From JAKZVK01 sp965261065 (GTDB taxonomy: Bacteria > Acidobacteriota > Terriglobia > Bryobacterales > UBA6623), in NCBI GenBank assembly GCA_965261065.1, contig OZ253444.1:3782001-3846000 (forward strand): a DNA stretch of 64,000 nucleotides, written 5' to 3'. Shown in pieces: positions 53,499 to 62,444 of this stretch. The first letter of the stretch is position 1, and every line of letters begins with the position of its first letter. Below the pieces are notes generated by a model. The model worked only from the letters and a program-made list of their open reading frames with translations, did no database searches and had not been told where the DNA came from. The position numbers and the translations under genes were made by a program.

Positions 53499-54212
53499 GT
53501 GCCCCCCCCGCCTGCGCTGAAGTTCGGCGTCGTCCTCTTCCCCGGCTCCAACTGCGACCACGACGCGCTGTACGCGCTGCGTGAAAACCTGGGCCAATCC
53601 GCGGACTTCATTTGGCATGAGTCCGAGGACCTTTCCGGCCTCGACGCCGTCTTGCTGCCGGGCGGTTTCTCCTACGGCGATCACCTTCGCGTCGGAGCGA
53701 TTGCTCGCTTTTCACCGGTCATGAAAGCCGTGCGCCGCTTCGCCGAGCGGGACGGACTGGTCGTCGGCATCTGCAACGGCTTTCAGATTCTGGTCGAGAC
53801 CGGTCTTCTGCCCGGCGCGCTCGTGCGCAACCGCGGCCTCAAGTTTGTCTGCCGAACCGTGCACCTGCGGGTCGAAACGACGGCGTCTCCCTTCACGCAA
53901 GCGTGCATGCAAGGGCAGGTGCTAGCGGTGCCGATCGCCCACGGCGAGGGCTGCTACTACGCTGACGACGCGACGCTGGCCCGCCTCGAACAGGAAGATC
54001 GCGTGGCTTTCCGCTACGTGACGCCCGGCGGAGACGTGACGCCCGAGGCCAATCCCAACGGTTCCCTGAACAACATTGCGGGTATCCTAAGCGAGGGCCG
54101 CAACATCCTGGGCATGATGCCGCATCCGGAGCGCGCCGCCGACGCGGTCATGGGGTCGCTTGACGGACGGCAGGTTTTCGGCTCGATGGTCCAATCTCTG
54201 GTTCACGCATAG
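53499..54212 (+). CDS. purQ: Phosphoribosylformylglycinamidine synthase, glutaminase subunit PurQ
   Basis: This 237-residue class I glutaminase feeds ammonia to PurL in purine synthesis. GTG start giving MPPPPALKFGVVLFPGSNCD. Nucleophile Cys in VVGICNGFQILVE, His-Glu of the triad in MMPHPERA. DAVLLPGGFSYGDHLR is the oxyanion region. The small partner PurS, normally next to purQ in this three-protein type, is not in the window. Confidence 0.95.
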   Translation: MPPPPALKFGVVLFPGSNCDHDALYALRENLGQSADFIWHESEDLSGLDAVLLPGGFSYGDHLRVGAIARFSPVMKAVRRFAERDGLVVGICNGFQILVETGLLPGALVRNRGLKFVCRTVHLRVETTASPFTQACMQGQVLAVPIAHGEGCYYADDATLARLEQEDRVAFRYVTPGGDVTPEANPNGSLNNIAGILSEGRNILGMMPHPERAADAVMGSLDGRQVFGSMVQSLVHA

Positions 54213-54245
54213 ACGCTTTCGTTACCCGGTTCCAATTCCTGTTTC

Positions 54246-56498
54246 ATGGCGACGCTCGGTACCGATGTTCTCTCACAACACGGCTTGACCGTCGAGGAGT
54301 ACGAGCGCGTCCTCGACCGCCTCGGGCGCGAGCCCAACCTCACCGAGTTGGGCATCATCGGCGTCATGTGGAGCGAGCACTGCTCCTATAAAAGCTCCCG
54401 CCTGCATCTGAAGAAACTGCCCACCGAGGGCGAGCGCATTCTCGTCGGGCCCGGCGAGAACGCCGGCATTGTCGACATCGGCGGCGGATACGCGGCGGCC
54501 TTCAAGATCGAGTCGCACAACCACCCCAGCTTCATTGAGCCGTTCCAGGGCGCGGCGACCGGCGTCGGCGGTATTCTGCGCGACATCTTTACGATGGGCG
54601 CCCGCCCGCTCGCCGTGATGGATTCGCTCCGCTTCGGCCCGCTCGACGATCCCGAGAGCGGCCACCGCAACCGCCACGTCGTCAGTGGCGTGGTCGGTGG
54701 CATTGCTCACTACGGCAACTGCTTCGGCGTCCCGACGGTCGGCGGCGAGTGCGTTTTCGAGCCCGGCTATAGCGGCAACCCGCTGGTCAACGCCTTCGCC
54801 CTCGGCGTCTTCCGCAAAGACAAAATTTTCTTCGGCTCGGCTTCGGGCGTCGGCAACCCGGTGATCTACGTCGGCGCCAAGACCGGCCGCGACGGCATCC
54901 ACGGGGCTTCGATGGCGTCGGCCGAGTTCGATGAAGACTTGGAAGAGAAGCGGCCGAACGTACAGGTTGGAGACCCGTTCCTTGAGAAGCTTTTGCTCGA
55001 GGCCTGTCTCGAGGCGATGGAGGAGGACGTCATCCTCGGCATCCAGGACATGGGCGCGGCCGGGCTGACTTGCTCGACCTGCGAGATGGGCGGCCGCGGC
55101 GGCACCGGTATCGAGATCGATCTCAAGCATGTCCCGCAACGCGAGCAGGGCATGACACCGTACGAGATCATGCTCTCGGAATCGCAGGAGCGCATGCTGC
55201 TGGTCGCCGAGCGCGGCCGCGAGCAGGAGGTGTTCGCAATCTTTCGCAAGTGGGGCCTCGACGCCGTTGAGATCGGCGTCGTAACCGACGACGGGGCCTT
55301 GCGCGTGAAGGACCATGGGGAACTCGTGGCCGAGGTGCCCAACCCGATCCTCACCGACGACGCGCCTCTCTACGACCGGCCTGCCACCGAACCCCCGCGT
55401 ACCGCCCCGCTGGACGGCCCCGCGCTTCGCCCGGTGACGGATTACGCGGACGTCCTCAGGCGCTTGCTCGCCGCCCCCGACATCTGCTCGAAGCGTTGGA
55501 TCTACGAGCAGTACGACTACATGGTGCGCACCAACACCACCGCGCCGCCCGGCGGCGATGCGGCGGTGATTCGCGTGAAAGAAGCGGGCGTGTCGCTGGC
55601 GATGGCGCTCGACGGCAACGGCCGCTATTGCGCGCTCGGTCCTCGCGAGGGGGCGAAGCTGGCTGTCGCCGAGTGCTGCCGCAATCTCGCCACCGTGGGT
55701 GCCGAGCCCCTCGGCGCCACCAACTGCCTCAACTTCGGCAATCCCGAGAAGCCCGAGATCATGGCGCAGTTCGTCGAGGCGGTCGAAGGCATCGGAGAGG
55801 CTTGCCGCCATTTCGGCGCACCGATTACGGGCGGCAACGTCAGCCTCTACAACGAGACGCTGGGGCAGGGGATTGACCCCACGCCCGTGATCGGTGTCGT
55901 CGGCCTGCTGGGCCACACCAACGCCCCCGTGGGTATCCACTTCCGAAACCCCGGCCGCAAGCTGGTGCTGCTGGGCGGGCTGCTGCCCGGGGCCGAGGGC
56001 GGTGACGCGCAACTCGATCGCCGCTTTGGCAGCTCGCAATACGCCAAGGTCATCGAAGGCCAACGATGGGGACTGCCCCCGGCGCTCGACATGCGTTACG
56101 AAAAGCGTGTCCATGAAGCGGCGCGCTCGGTCGTTCGCGAGGGCTTGGCGGAATCGGTCCACGACGTCAGCGACGGCGGCCTTGCGGTGGCCGTAGCCGA
56201 AAGCTGCCTGGGCGCGGACCGAATGGGCGCACGGCTCGACATCTTGACCGGCTTGACCACGACTCACCTGCTGTTTCACGAAGCGCCTTCACGGATTCTG
56301 CTGGCCGTGGCCGAGGAGAAAGTGGCCGCGGTGACCGCCGCCGCCGATTTGCAGGGTGTCGAAGCGCCCGTCATCGGCGAAACCGTGGAAGGCCGGCTGG
56401 AAATCCGGGTCAATGGTTCAACGCTGCTGGATCTCGCCGCCGCCGTAATGTACGAGACCTGGGACTCCGCCTTCGAAGAGATGGTCAATCGGGCGTAA
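54246..56498 (+). CDS. purL: Phosphoribosylformylglycinamidine synthase subunit PurL
   Basis: This 750-residue small-type PurL converts FGAR to FGAM with ATP. N-terminal MWSEHCSYKSSR, then IESHNHPSFIEPFQGAATGV, GDPFLEKLLLEACLE, QDMGAAGLTCSTCEMGGRGG and the second AIRS-like half (NCLNFGNPEKPEIM, ITGGNVSLYNE). No glutaminase domain is attached, consistent with separate PurQ 33 bases upstream. Confidence 0.96.
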   Translation: MATLGTDVLSQHGLTVEEYERVLDRLGREPNLTELGIIGVMWSEHCSYKSSRLHLKKLPTEGERILVGPGENAGIVDIGGGYAAAFKIESHNHPSFIEPFQGAATGVGGILRDIFTMGARPLAVMDSLRFGPLDDPESGHRNRHVVSGVVGGIAHYGNCFGVPTVGGECVFEPGYSGNPLVNAFALGVFRKDKIFFGSASGVGNPVIYVGAKTGRDGIHGASMASAEFDEDLEEKRPNVQVGDPFLEKLLLEACLEAMEEDVILGIQDMGAAGLTCSTCEMGGRGGTGIEIDLKHVPQREQGMTPYEIMLSESQERMLLVAERGREQEVFAIFRKWGLDAVEIGVVTDDGALRVKDHGELVAEVPNPILTDDAPLYDRPATEPPRTAPLDGPALRPVTDYADVLRRLLAAPDICSKRWIYEQYDYMVRTNTTAPPGGDAAVIRVKEAGVSLAMALDGNGRYCALGPREGAKLAVAECCRNLATVGAEPLGATNCLNFGNPEKPEIMAQFVEAVEGIGEACRHFGAPITGGNVSLYNETLGQGIDPTPVIGVVGLLGHTNAPVGIHFRNPGRKLVLLGGLLPGAEGGDAQLDRRFGSSQYAKVIEGQRWGLPPALDMRYEKRVHEAARSVVREGLAESVHDVSDGGLAVAVAESCLGADRMGARLDILTGLTTTHLLFHEAPSRILLAVAEEKVAAVTAAADLQGVEAPVIGETVEGRLEIRVNGSTLLDLAAAVMYETWDSAFEEMVNRA

Positions 56499-56505
56499 AC
56501 TAAAG

Positions 56506-57984
56506 ATGAACAGGAAAAAAACGGTGCAACCTCCGCTCCCTCCCTCCGACCTGGCCGCGATGGAAGTCGACTCCGCGGACCGCTTCCACGACGAATGCGG
56601 TGTGTTCGCCATCTATGGGCACCCCGAAGCGGCGAACCTCACCTACCTGGGCCTGTACGCTCTACAGCATCGCGGCCAGGAGTCGGCCGGCATCTGCTCG
56701 AGCGACGGCAGCCGGCTGCGCTTCGTGAAGAAAAAGGGGCTGGTCGCCGAGATCTTCACCGAGCCCGTGCTGAAGCAGCTCCCCGGCCACATGGCCATCG
56801 GCCACACGCGCTACTCCACGGCGGGACAGAGCGACCACCTCAACGCCCAGCCTCTGTTTGTCGAGTGCAGCAAGGGACAGCTCGCGGTCGCCCACAACGG
56901 CAATCTCACGAATGCGATTGACGTGCGGCGCGAGCTCGAGATGTCGGGGTCGATCTTCCAGGCAACAAACGACACCGAAGTCATCCTGCATCTCATCGCC
57001 CGCTCGCGCGAGCGCCGCCTCAAGCACGCCCTGCGCGAGTCGCTGTTGCGCCTAGAGGGCGCTTACTCCTTGGCCCTGCTCGCCAAAGACCGGCTGATCA
57101 TCGCCCGCGACCCGCGCGGATTCCGCCCGCTGGCGTTCGGCAAGTTGCGGAACAACGGTCACCAGGCCTACGTTTTCGCGTCCGAGACCTGCGCGTTTGA
57201 TCTGATCGGCGCCGAGTATATCGACGACGTACAGCCCGGCGAGATGGTGTTGATCAGCGACGAGGGATTGGTACGCGAGCCGTTCACTCCCGCGTTGCCG
57301 CCGTCGCACTGCGTCTTCGAGCACGTCTATTTCTCGCGGCCCGACTCGACTGTTTTCGGCCGGCAGGTGGAAGACTCGCGCCAGATGCTCGGCCGTCTGC
57401 TCGCGAGGGAAGCGCCGGTCCCGGCCGACCTGGTGGTGCCGGTCCCGGACTCCGGTGTCTCCGCGGCGATCGGCTACGCCAGCGAATCGGGCCTTCCGTT
57501 CCGCATGGGCCTGATTCGCAACCACTACGTGGGCCGCACGTTCATCGAGCCCAAGCAGTCGATCCGCGACTTCGGCGTCAAGCTGAAGCTCAACCCGGTG
57601 AGCCATCTAATCGCGGGGCAGCGTGTGGTGTTGGTGGACGATTCGCTCGTGCGCGGCACGACCAGCCGCAAGATCGTCCGCATGATGCGCCAAGCGGGCG
57701 CCAAGGAAGTCCACCTGCGTATCTCGTGTCCGCCCACGGTTTCGCCCTGCTACTACGGTGTGGACACACCCGACAAAGACGAGTTGATCGCCGCTAACAA
57801 CAGCCTCGAAGAGATTTGCGCGTATACCGAGGCTGACACGCTCGCCTACCTTTCGAAGGAAAGCCTCGAGAAGGCGGTCCAAGACGTCGACGCCAACTAT
57901 TGTTACTCCTGCTACACCGGCCGCTACCCGACCGACATCGTCGGTATCGAGCAACTCGTCGCCGACCACCGCAAAAAAAACTGA
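56506..57984 (+). CDS. purF: Amidophosphoribosyltransferase
   Basis: This 492-residue enzyme takes the first committed step of purine synthesis. The glutaminase nucleophile is the Cys of HDECGVFAIYG, about residue 30, so an N-terminal propeptide of about 29 residues would be removed. ALQHRGQESAGI and the PRTase signature VVLVDDSLVRGTTSRK are present. Late cysteines (SCPPTVSPCYYG, ANYCYSCYTG) fit the [4Fe-4S] Bacillus-like class. It ends two bases from a palindromic repeat. Confidence 0.95.
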   Translation: MNRKKTVQPPLPPSDLAAMEVDSADRFHDECGVFAIYGHPEAANLTYLGLYALQHRGQESAGICSSDGSRLRFVKKKGLVAEIFTEPVLKQLPGHMAIGHTRYSTAGQSDHLNAQPLFVECSKGQLAVAHNGNLTNAIDVRRELEMSGSIFQATNDTEVILHLIARSRERRLKHALRESLLRLEGAYSLALLAKDRLIIARDPRGFRPLAFGKLRNNGHQAYVFASETCAFDLIGAEYIDDVQPGEMVLISDEGLVREPFTPALPPSHCVFEHVYFSRPDSTVFGRQVEDSRQMLGRLLAREAPVPADLVVPVPDSGVSAAIGYASESGLPFRMGLIRNHYVGRTFIEPKQSIRDFGVKLKLNPVSHLIAGQRVVLVDDSLVRGTTSRKIVRMMRQAGAKEVHLRISCPPTVSPCYYGVDTPDKDELIAANNSLEEICAYTEADTLAYLSKESLEKAVQDVDANYCYSCYTGRYPTDIVGIEQLVADHRKKN

Positions 57985-57985
57985 C

Positions 57986-58042
57986 GCGAAACAACCGAGC
58001 CGTGACCGTAAGGGAGCGGTCCGGCACGAGCCCTGACGCTAC
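57986..58042. repeat. 57-bp hairpin repeat, copy A (intergenic)
   Basis: It starts one base after the purF stop. GCCGTGACCG (57999-58008) pairs with CGGTCCGGC (58017-58025) with one bulged T, loop TAAGGGAG. Copy B at 60928-60984 differs at about six of 57 positions and is inside ribE. Confidence 0.8.
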
Positions 58043-58052
58043 TCGAGCGCCG

Positions 58053-58269
58053 CTAGGCCAGACCGGGAGCTGCCAGCCGATACTCCCACCCAGGCTGCCA
58101 GGCCCACGGCGCCTGGACCGCCAGCGGCAGCCGAACACCCTTGAGCCAGCGTTCCAGCCCGTACTGCGTCGCGCGGTGCCCGATGATTAGCACGCAGGGA
58201 GTGACCTGACGCCAGTCCAGCCTCGTTGTCGAGCGACGTAGCGTGCGTCTCAAAGATAATCCTCAACAT
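58053..58269 (-). pseudogene. Histidine phosphatase family remnant with a large internal deletion
   Basis: Read on the minus strand, 58269 begins MLRIIFETHATSLDNEAGLA, the start of a phosphoglycerate-mutase-like family. After about 22 codons the middle of the protein is gone, and in another frame the normal C-terminus follows: VLIIGHRATQYGLERWLKG, then APWAWQPGWEYRLA and a stop at 58053-58055. The first His motif and the second catalytic His (GHRAT) are there, but about 130 residues between them are missing and the frames do not match. It cannot be a working enzyme. Copy A of the hairpin repeat ends 10 bases from it. Confidence 0.7.
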
Positions 58270-58431
58270 AGCCCCGCCACTCGAACCGGCCCTGATTCTA
58301 ACGCGCCCGCGATCAGCCGAGGAGCCAGGGGAGGCCTTTTCCGGCCCCGTGCTATCATCAGCAAGTAGGGCATTTTCAGCGAAAAACAAGCGCTTCCGCC
58401 AGTCTGCGGCCCTTTCGATGGCCCACTCCAC

Positions 58432-59379
58432 ATGATTCAAACGCTTTTCGGTCCGCCACCCGATCCCGGTCTGCTCGACCGCTTCAAGACCGCCGCCGCC
58501 AAGACGCGCGACGGCCTCGTAGTCCAACTCGACGACCTGATCCAGGGCAAGAAGGAGATCGATGCCGAACTGCTCGACGAGCTTGAGATGCTGCTCATCG
58601 GCGCGGACATCGGCGTCCGTACGGTTGCGGAGATCCTCGACGAAGTACGCGAGAGCCTCGACCGCCACCAACTCACCGACCCCGCCGAGCTCAAGACTCA
58701 CATCGCGCAACGGTTACTGGGCATCCTCCAAACCGCTCCGGCCAACGGGCAGCCCAAGGTCGCCCCGCCCGAGGTCATCCTCGTCGTCGGGGTCAACGGC
58801 ACGGGCAAGACCACGACCATCGGCAAGCTCGCGCATCGCCTCAGCGGGGAAGGGAAGAAGGTACTTCTTTGCGCCGCCGACACCTTCCGCGCGGCGGCGA
58901 TCGAGCAATTGGATGTCTGGGCCCAACGCAGTGGTAACGATCTGATCAAGCAGAAACCGGGCTCGGACCCCAGCGCCGTGCTCTTCGATGCCCTCGAAGC
59001 TGCCAAGGCGCGCCATGCCGATTGCGTGATCGTCGACACCGCCGGCCGCCTGCACAACAAAGCCGGGTTGATGAGCGAACTCGAGAAGATGAAGCGCACC
59101 GCCGGACGGTTGTTGCCCGGCGCGCCGCACCAGGTTCTGCTCGTGCTCGATGCCGTCACCGGCCAGAACGGCCTCGATCAGGCTCGTGTCTTCACCGAGA
59201 GCGCCGGCGTCACCGGCCTCGTGCTCACGAAGCTCGACGGCACGGCCAAGGGAGGCATCGTGATCGCCATCGCCCGCGAACTCGGCCTGCCCATCCGCTA
59301 CGTCGGTGTCGGCGAGAAGGTGGAGGATCTGGTCCCATTCGACGCGGAGAGCTTTGTCCGCTCGTTGTTCGAGGAGTAG
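58432..59379 (+). CDS. ftsY: Signal recognition particle receptor FtsY
   Basis: This 315-residue SRP GTPase targets membrane proteins to SecYEG. The N domain (residues 15-90) and G domain are complete: GVNGTGKTTTIGKLA (G1), DTFRAAAIEQLDVWA, DTAGRLHNK (G3), TKLDGTAKGG (G4) and YVGVGEKVEDLVPFD at the end. The acidic A domain is absent, as in many short FtsY proteins. ATG 58432 follows a long non-coding stretch. Confidence 0.96.
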   Translation: MIQTLFGPPPDPGLLDRFKTAAAKTRDGLVVQLDDLIQGKKEIDAELLDELEMLLIGADIGVRTVAEILDEVRESLDRHQLTDPAELKTHIAQRLLGILQTAPANGQPKVAPPEVILVVGVNGTGKTTTIGKLAHRLSGEGKKVLLCAADTFRAAAIEQLDVWAQRSGNDLIKQKPGSDPSAVLFDALEAAKARHADCVIVDTAGRLHNKAGLMSELEKMKRTAGRLLPGAPHQVLLVLDAVTGQNGLDQARVFTESAGVTGLVLTKLDGTAKGGIVIAIARELGLPIRYVGVGEKVEDLVPFDAESFVRSLFEE

Positions 59380-59426
59380 CGTACCAGTGTGTTTCGAAGA
59401 CGCGGTTGTTGCGGTTCACAATGTAG

Positions 59427-59446
59427 GGGCACGGCATGCCGTGCCC
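59427..59446. repeat. 20-bp palindromic repeat, copy 3
   Basis: GGGCACGGCATGCCGTGCCC preceded by TGTAG, between ftsY and ribD, 48 bases after the ftsY stop. Confidence 0.85.
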
Positions 59447-59528
59447 GAGACGCGCAAGATGGCAAGCGCCGCGATCAGACGCCCAACTGAACTTCCGAAA
59501 CGTCGCGCGTAAGCCCAGGCCACTCCAC

Positions 59529-60650
59529 ATGACGGAGCTAGACAACCAATACATGCGCGAGGCGCTTGACCTGGCCTACCGCGGCCGGGCGCTGGCCACC
59601 TCGAACCCGATGGTTGGCGCGGTGATCGTCAGCGCCGGCGGAGAGCCGGTGGGCCGGGGTTTTCACACCTACGAGGGCTTCAAGCACGCGGAAGCGCTGG
59701 CCCTCGACGAGGCCGGCGACCGCGCGGATGGCGGCACTCTCTACGTCAGCCTCGAACCCTGTAGCCACAATGGCCGTACGCCTCCCTGTTCGGACGCCAC
59801 GATTGGCTCGGGCATTCGTCGCGTCGTCGCTCCGATTGAAGATCGGTCCCCCGAGGTTTCCGGCTCCGGCTTCGCCAAGCTTCGCGAGGCGGGTGTTGCC
59901 GTCGAGATCGCCGAAGAGTTCGCCGAAGAGGCGCAACGGCTGAACGAGGCGTTTTTTCACCACGCCAATACCGGCCGGCCCCTGGTCACCCTCAAGACCG
60001 CGCTTACCCTCGACGGCAAGATCGCGGCTCCCGACGACAACACGGGCTGGATCACGAGCGAAGTGGCCCGCTCGCATGTGCAGCAGGTCCGCCACGACCA
60101 CGACGCTATCCTCACCGGCATCGGCACCGTCCTCGCCGACGATTGCCTGCTGACCGACCGCAGCGGCCTGTCCCGACGCCTCCCGCTGCTTCGTGTCGTC
60201 GCCGACTCCTTGCTACGCCTGCCGCTCGAATCGCGTCTGGTGGAGTCTTTCGACGACGACCTCGTCGTTGCCACCACTTCGGCCGCGCCGCCCAAGCGCC
60301 GTGCCGCACTCGAGTCGCGCGGCATTCCGGTTCAGGTGTTTGACGCACCCCGCGGCCGTGTCGACTTGCGGACTTTGGTCGAATGGCTGGGCGAGAAGCA
60401 AGTGCTGTCGCTTGTCATGGAGGGAGGCTCGAAGCTTAACTGGGGAGCGCTCGACGCCGGCATCGTCGACAAGACGCTGCTCTATTTCGCTCCGAAGATC
60501 CTCGGCGGCGGGGACTCTTTGCCCATGGCGGGTGGCGTGGGACGGCGCAGCCGCGAAGGCGCGATCAAGCTCCACCGCCTGCGTACGTTCACGGTCGGCC
60601 CTGACGAGTTCGCGGTCGAGGCCTACGTGGAGCCAAGACCATCGAGCTAA
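59529..60650 (+). CDS. ribD: Bifunctional riboflavin deaminase-reductase RibD
   Basis: This 373-residue enzyme performs steps two and three of riboflavin synthesis. Deaminase zinc site: HAEALALDEAG and LEPCSHNGRTPPCSDA. Reductase domain from about residue 150 (GRPLVTLKTALTLDGKIA, GWITSEVARSHVQ, VMEGGSKLNWGAL, FAPKILGGGDSLPMA). ATG 59529 is the family start (YMREALDLAYRGRALATSNP); the frame upstream runs through a palindromic repeat and was rejected. Confidence 0.95.
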   Translation: MTELDNQYMREALDLAYRGRALATSNPMVGAVIVSAGGEPVGRGFHTYEGFKHAEALALDEAGDRADGGTLYVSLEPCSHNGRTPPCSDATIGSGIRRVVAPIEDRSPEVSGSGFAKLREAGVAVEIAEEFAEEAQRLNEAFFHHANTGRPLVTLKTALTLDGKIAAPDDNTGWITSEVARSHVQQVRHDHDAILTGIGTVLADDCLLTDRSGLSRRLPLLRVVADSLLRLPLESRLVESFDDDLVVATTSAAPPKRRAALESRGIPVQVFDAPRGRVDLRTLVEWLGEKQVLSLVMEGGSKLNWGALDAGIVDKTLLYFAPKILGGGDSLPMAGGVGRRSREGAIKLHRLRTFTVGPDEFAVEAYVEPRPSS

Positions 60651-60692
60651 CAGCCGTGGCAAAATCAACAGCGGCGGCGGCCAACCATGTAG

Positions 60693-60712
60693 GGGCACGG
60701 CATGCCGTGCCC
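60693..60712. repeat. 20-bp palindromic repeat, copy 4
   Basis: GGGCACGGCATGCCGTGCCC preceded by TGTAG, between ribD and ribE, 42 bases after the ribD stop. Confidence 0.85.
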
Positions 60713-60745
60713 GATGCCTTTACCCACGACTGCTGAAGCACGCTC

Positions 60746-61522
60746 ATGTTCACCGGCATCATCGAAGAGGTAGGCACGGTCAAAGCCTTCGACCGCCACT
60801 CCAGCGGCGCCCGTCTCGTCATCAGCGCCGGAGCGGTCCTCGCGGACCTCCCGGTCGGCGGCAGCATCGCCGTCAACGGCGTCTGCTTGACGGCGATCGA
60901 CCTCACCGATACTTCCCCGGCTGAAGTGCGAAGCAACCGAGCCGTGACCGTGAGGGAGCGGTCCGGCACGAACCCCGACGCCACCCGGCGGCCTCTAGCC
61001 GGCATCTCTTTCACCGCTCAGCACCTGACGTTCGCCGCCGACCTCTCCCCCGAGACCCTCGACCGGTCGAACCTCGGCAGCCTCGAACTCGGCCACCGAG
61101 TGAATCTCGAGCGGCCGCTCTCACCTACGGGACGATTGAGCGGCCATTTCGTCCAGGGTCATGTCGACGGCACGGGCGACCTCGTCAGCCTCGACGCAGC
61201 CGGGGACGGCAACTGGTGGTTGGCAGTACGTGTTCCCCGCGAGCTGTTGCGTTACCTGGTCTACAAGGGCAGCATCGCCATCGACGGCATCAGTCTCACC
61301 ATTGCCGCCCTCGACGCCGACATCATCCGCATCGCGGTCATCCCTCATACCTATGACGTCACGTCGCTCCGCGATCGCAAACCCGGCTCAGCGGTCAACA
61401 TCGAGTGCGACATGATCGCGAAACACGTCGAGCGCCTGATCACGACGATGAGCCTCCAAGCAGGGACCCTCGACGCCGGTTCCAAGCTCAGTGTGGAGGA
61501 GTTGAAAGAGCAGGGTTACTGA
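60746..61522 (+). CDS. ribE: Riboflavin synthase alpha chain with a repeat-encoded insertion
   Basis: This 258-residue enzyme dismutates two lumazines to riboflavin. Both lumazine-binding barrels are recognisable: MFTGIIEEVGTV and SIAVNGVCLTAIDL in the first, then SGHFVQGHVDGTGDL, YKGSIAIDGISLT and VIPHTYDVTSL in the second. The usual length is about 200-220. The surplus lies inside barrel one: between GVCLTAIDL and FAADLSPETLDRSNLG there are about 40 extra residues (TSPAEVRSNRAVTVRERSGT onward). Nucleotides 60928-60984 of that stretch are copy B of a dispersed hairpin repeat, inserted in frame. Whether the protein still folds is unknown, but no stop or frame break was caused. Confidence 0.93.
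   Translation: MFTGIIEEVGTVKAFDRHSSGARLVISAGAVLADLPVGGSIAVNGVCLTAIDLTDTSPAEVRSNRAVTVRERSGTNPDATRRPLAGISFTAQHLTFAADLSPETLDRSNLGSLELGHRVNLERPLSPTGRLSGHFVQGHVDGTGDLVSLDAAGDGNWWLAVRVPRELLRYLVYKGSIAIDGISLTIAALDADIIRIAVIPHTYDVTSLRDRKPGSAVNIECDMIAKHVERLITTMSLQAGTLDAGSKLSVEELKEQGY
60928..60984. repeat. 57-bp hairpin repeat, copy B (in frame inside ribE)
   Basis: GCCGTGACCG (60941-60950) pairs with CGGTCCGGC (60959-60967), loop TGAGGGAG. It matches copy A (57986-58042) at about 51 of 57 positions. In ribE it reads RSNRAVTVRERSGTNPDA. Confidence 0.85.
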
Positions 61523-61545
61523 GGACGCCGCCGGTCAAGATGTAG

Positions 61546-61565
61546 GGGCACGGCATGCCGTGCCC
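61546..61565. repeat. 20-bp palindromic repeat, copy 5
   Basis: GGGCACGGCATGCCGTGCCC preceded by TGTAG, 24 bases after the ribE stop. Confidence 0.85.
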
Positions 61566-61659
61566 GCCTGCCCGACCTGCCCCACCATGTGGGCAACACC
61601 TGCGAACCGCCCGCCCGCTGCGCTATCCTGATTTTTCTAAGCGTGCGATGGAGTTCACG

Positions 61660-62415
61660 ATGAAATGGATGCGAATGTTGCTTGCCGCGACGCTGCTCGC
61701 GGGTCTCGTATTGTCGTTCGGATGCGGCCCCTCGGCTCCGCCCGAAAAGGAGGCCCCGGACAAGGCTGCGGAGCCCCCACCGGCCGCCAAGGCCGAGGAG
61801 CCGCCGCCCGCCCCGAAGAAGACCGAGCCGGTCGAAACTGCCAAACTCGAGCCACCCAAGCCGGCCCCCAAACCCAAGGTCGTCGAGAAACCGAAACCCA
61901 AACCGAAGCCTCCCAGCCTGCCGGTCGTCGTCATGGAAACGTCCAAGGGCGTCATCAAGATCGAACTCGACCCCAAAAGTGCCCCCAACACCGTCAGGAA
62001 CTTTCTCGCCTATGTGGATGACAAGTTCTTCGACGGCACCATCTTTCACCGCGTCATGTCACAGTTCATGATTCAGGGCGGCGGGTTCACACCCGAAATG
62101 CAAGAGAAGCCCAACCGCGCGCCGATCAAGAACGAATCGGCGAACGGCTTGTCCAATCTCCGGGGCACGATCGCCATGGCTCGTACGGGCAACCCGCACA
62201 GCGCCACGTCGCAGTTCTACATCAATCACAAGACCAACGAGGCGCTCGACCGGCAGAAGGCAGCCGACGGCTGGGGCTATTGCGTATTCGGCAAGGTGAT
62301 CGAGGGAATGGATGTGGTGGACGCCATCGCGGGTGTGCCGAGCGGGGTGAAGCGCGGCCACGCGAACGTTCCCAACGAGACCGTCTTGATCAAGTCCGTC
62401 CGTCGCGACGGTTAG
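61660..62415 (+). CDS. Cyclophilin-type peptidyl-prolyl isomerase, lipoprotein
   Basis: This 251-residue protein has a lipoprotein signal (RMLLAATLLAGLVLSFGCGP, with Cys as the lipid site), then a Pro/Lys/Glu-rich linker of about 65 residues, then a complete cyclophilin domain (IFHRVMSQFMIQGGGF, SANGLSNLRGTIAMART, HSATSQFYINHKTN, VFGKVIEGMDVVDAI). The linker could span the periplasm from the lipid anchor. GGAG seven bases before ATG 61660 supports that start over 61648. It is followed by a second cyclophilin. Confidence 0.9.
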   Translation: MKWMRMLLAATLLAGLVLSFGCGPSAPPEKEAPDKAAEPPPAAKAEEPPPAPKKTEPVETAKLEPPKPAPKPKVVEKPKPKPKPPSLPVVVMETSKGVIKIELDPKSAPNTVRNFLAYVDDKFFDGTIFHRVMSQFMIQGGGFTPEMQEKPNRAPIKNESANGLSNLRGTIAMARTGNPHSATSQFYINHKTNEALDRQKAADGWGYCVFGKVIEGMDVVDAIAGVPSGVKRGHANVPNETVLIKSVRRDG

Positions 62416-62444
62416 CGCCGCCGCACCCCAACAGGAGACACACC

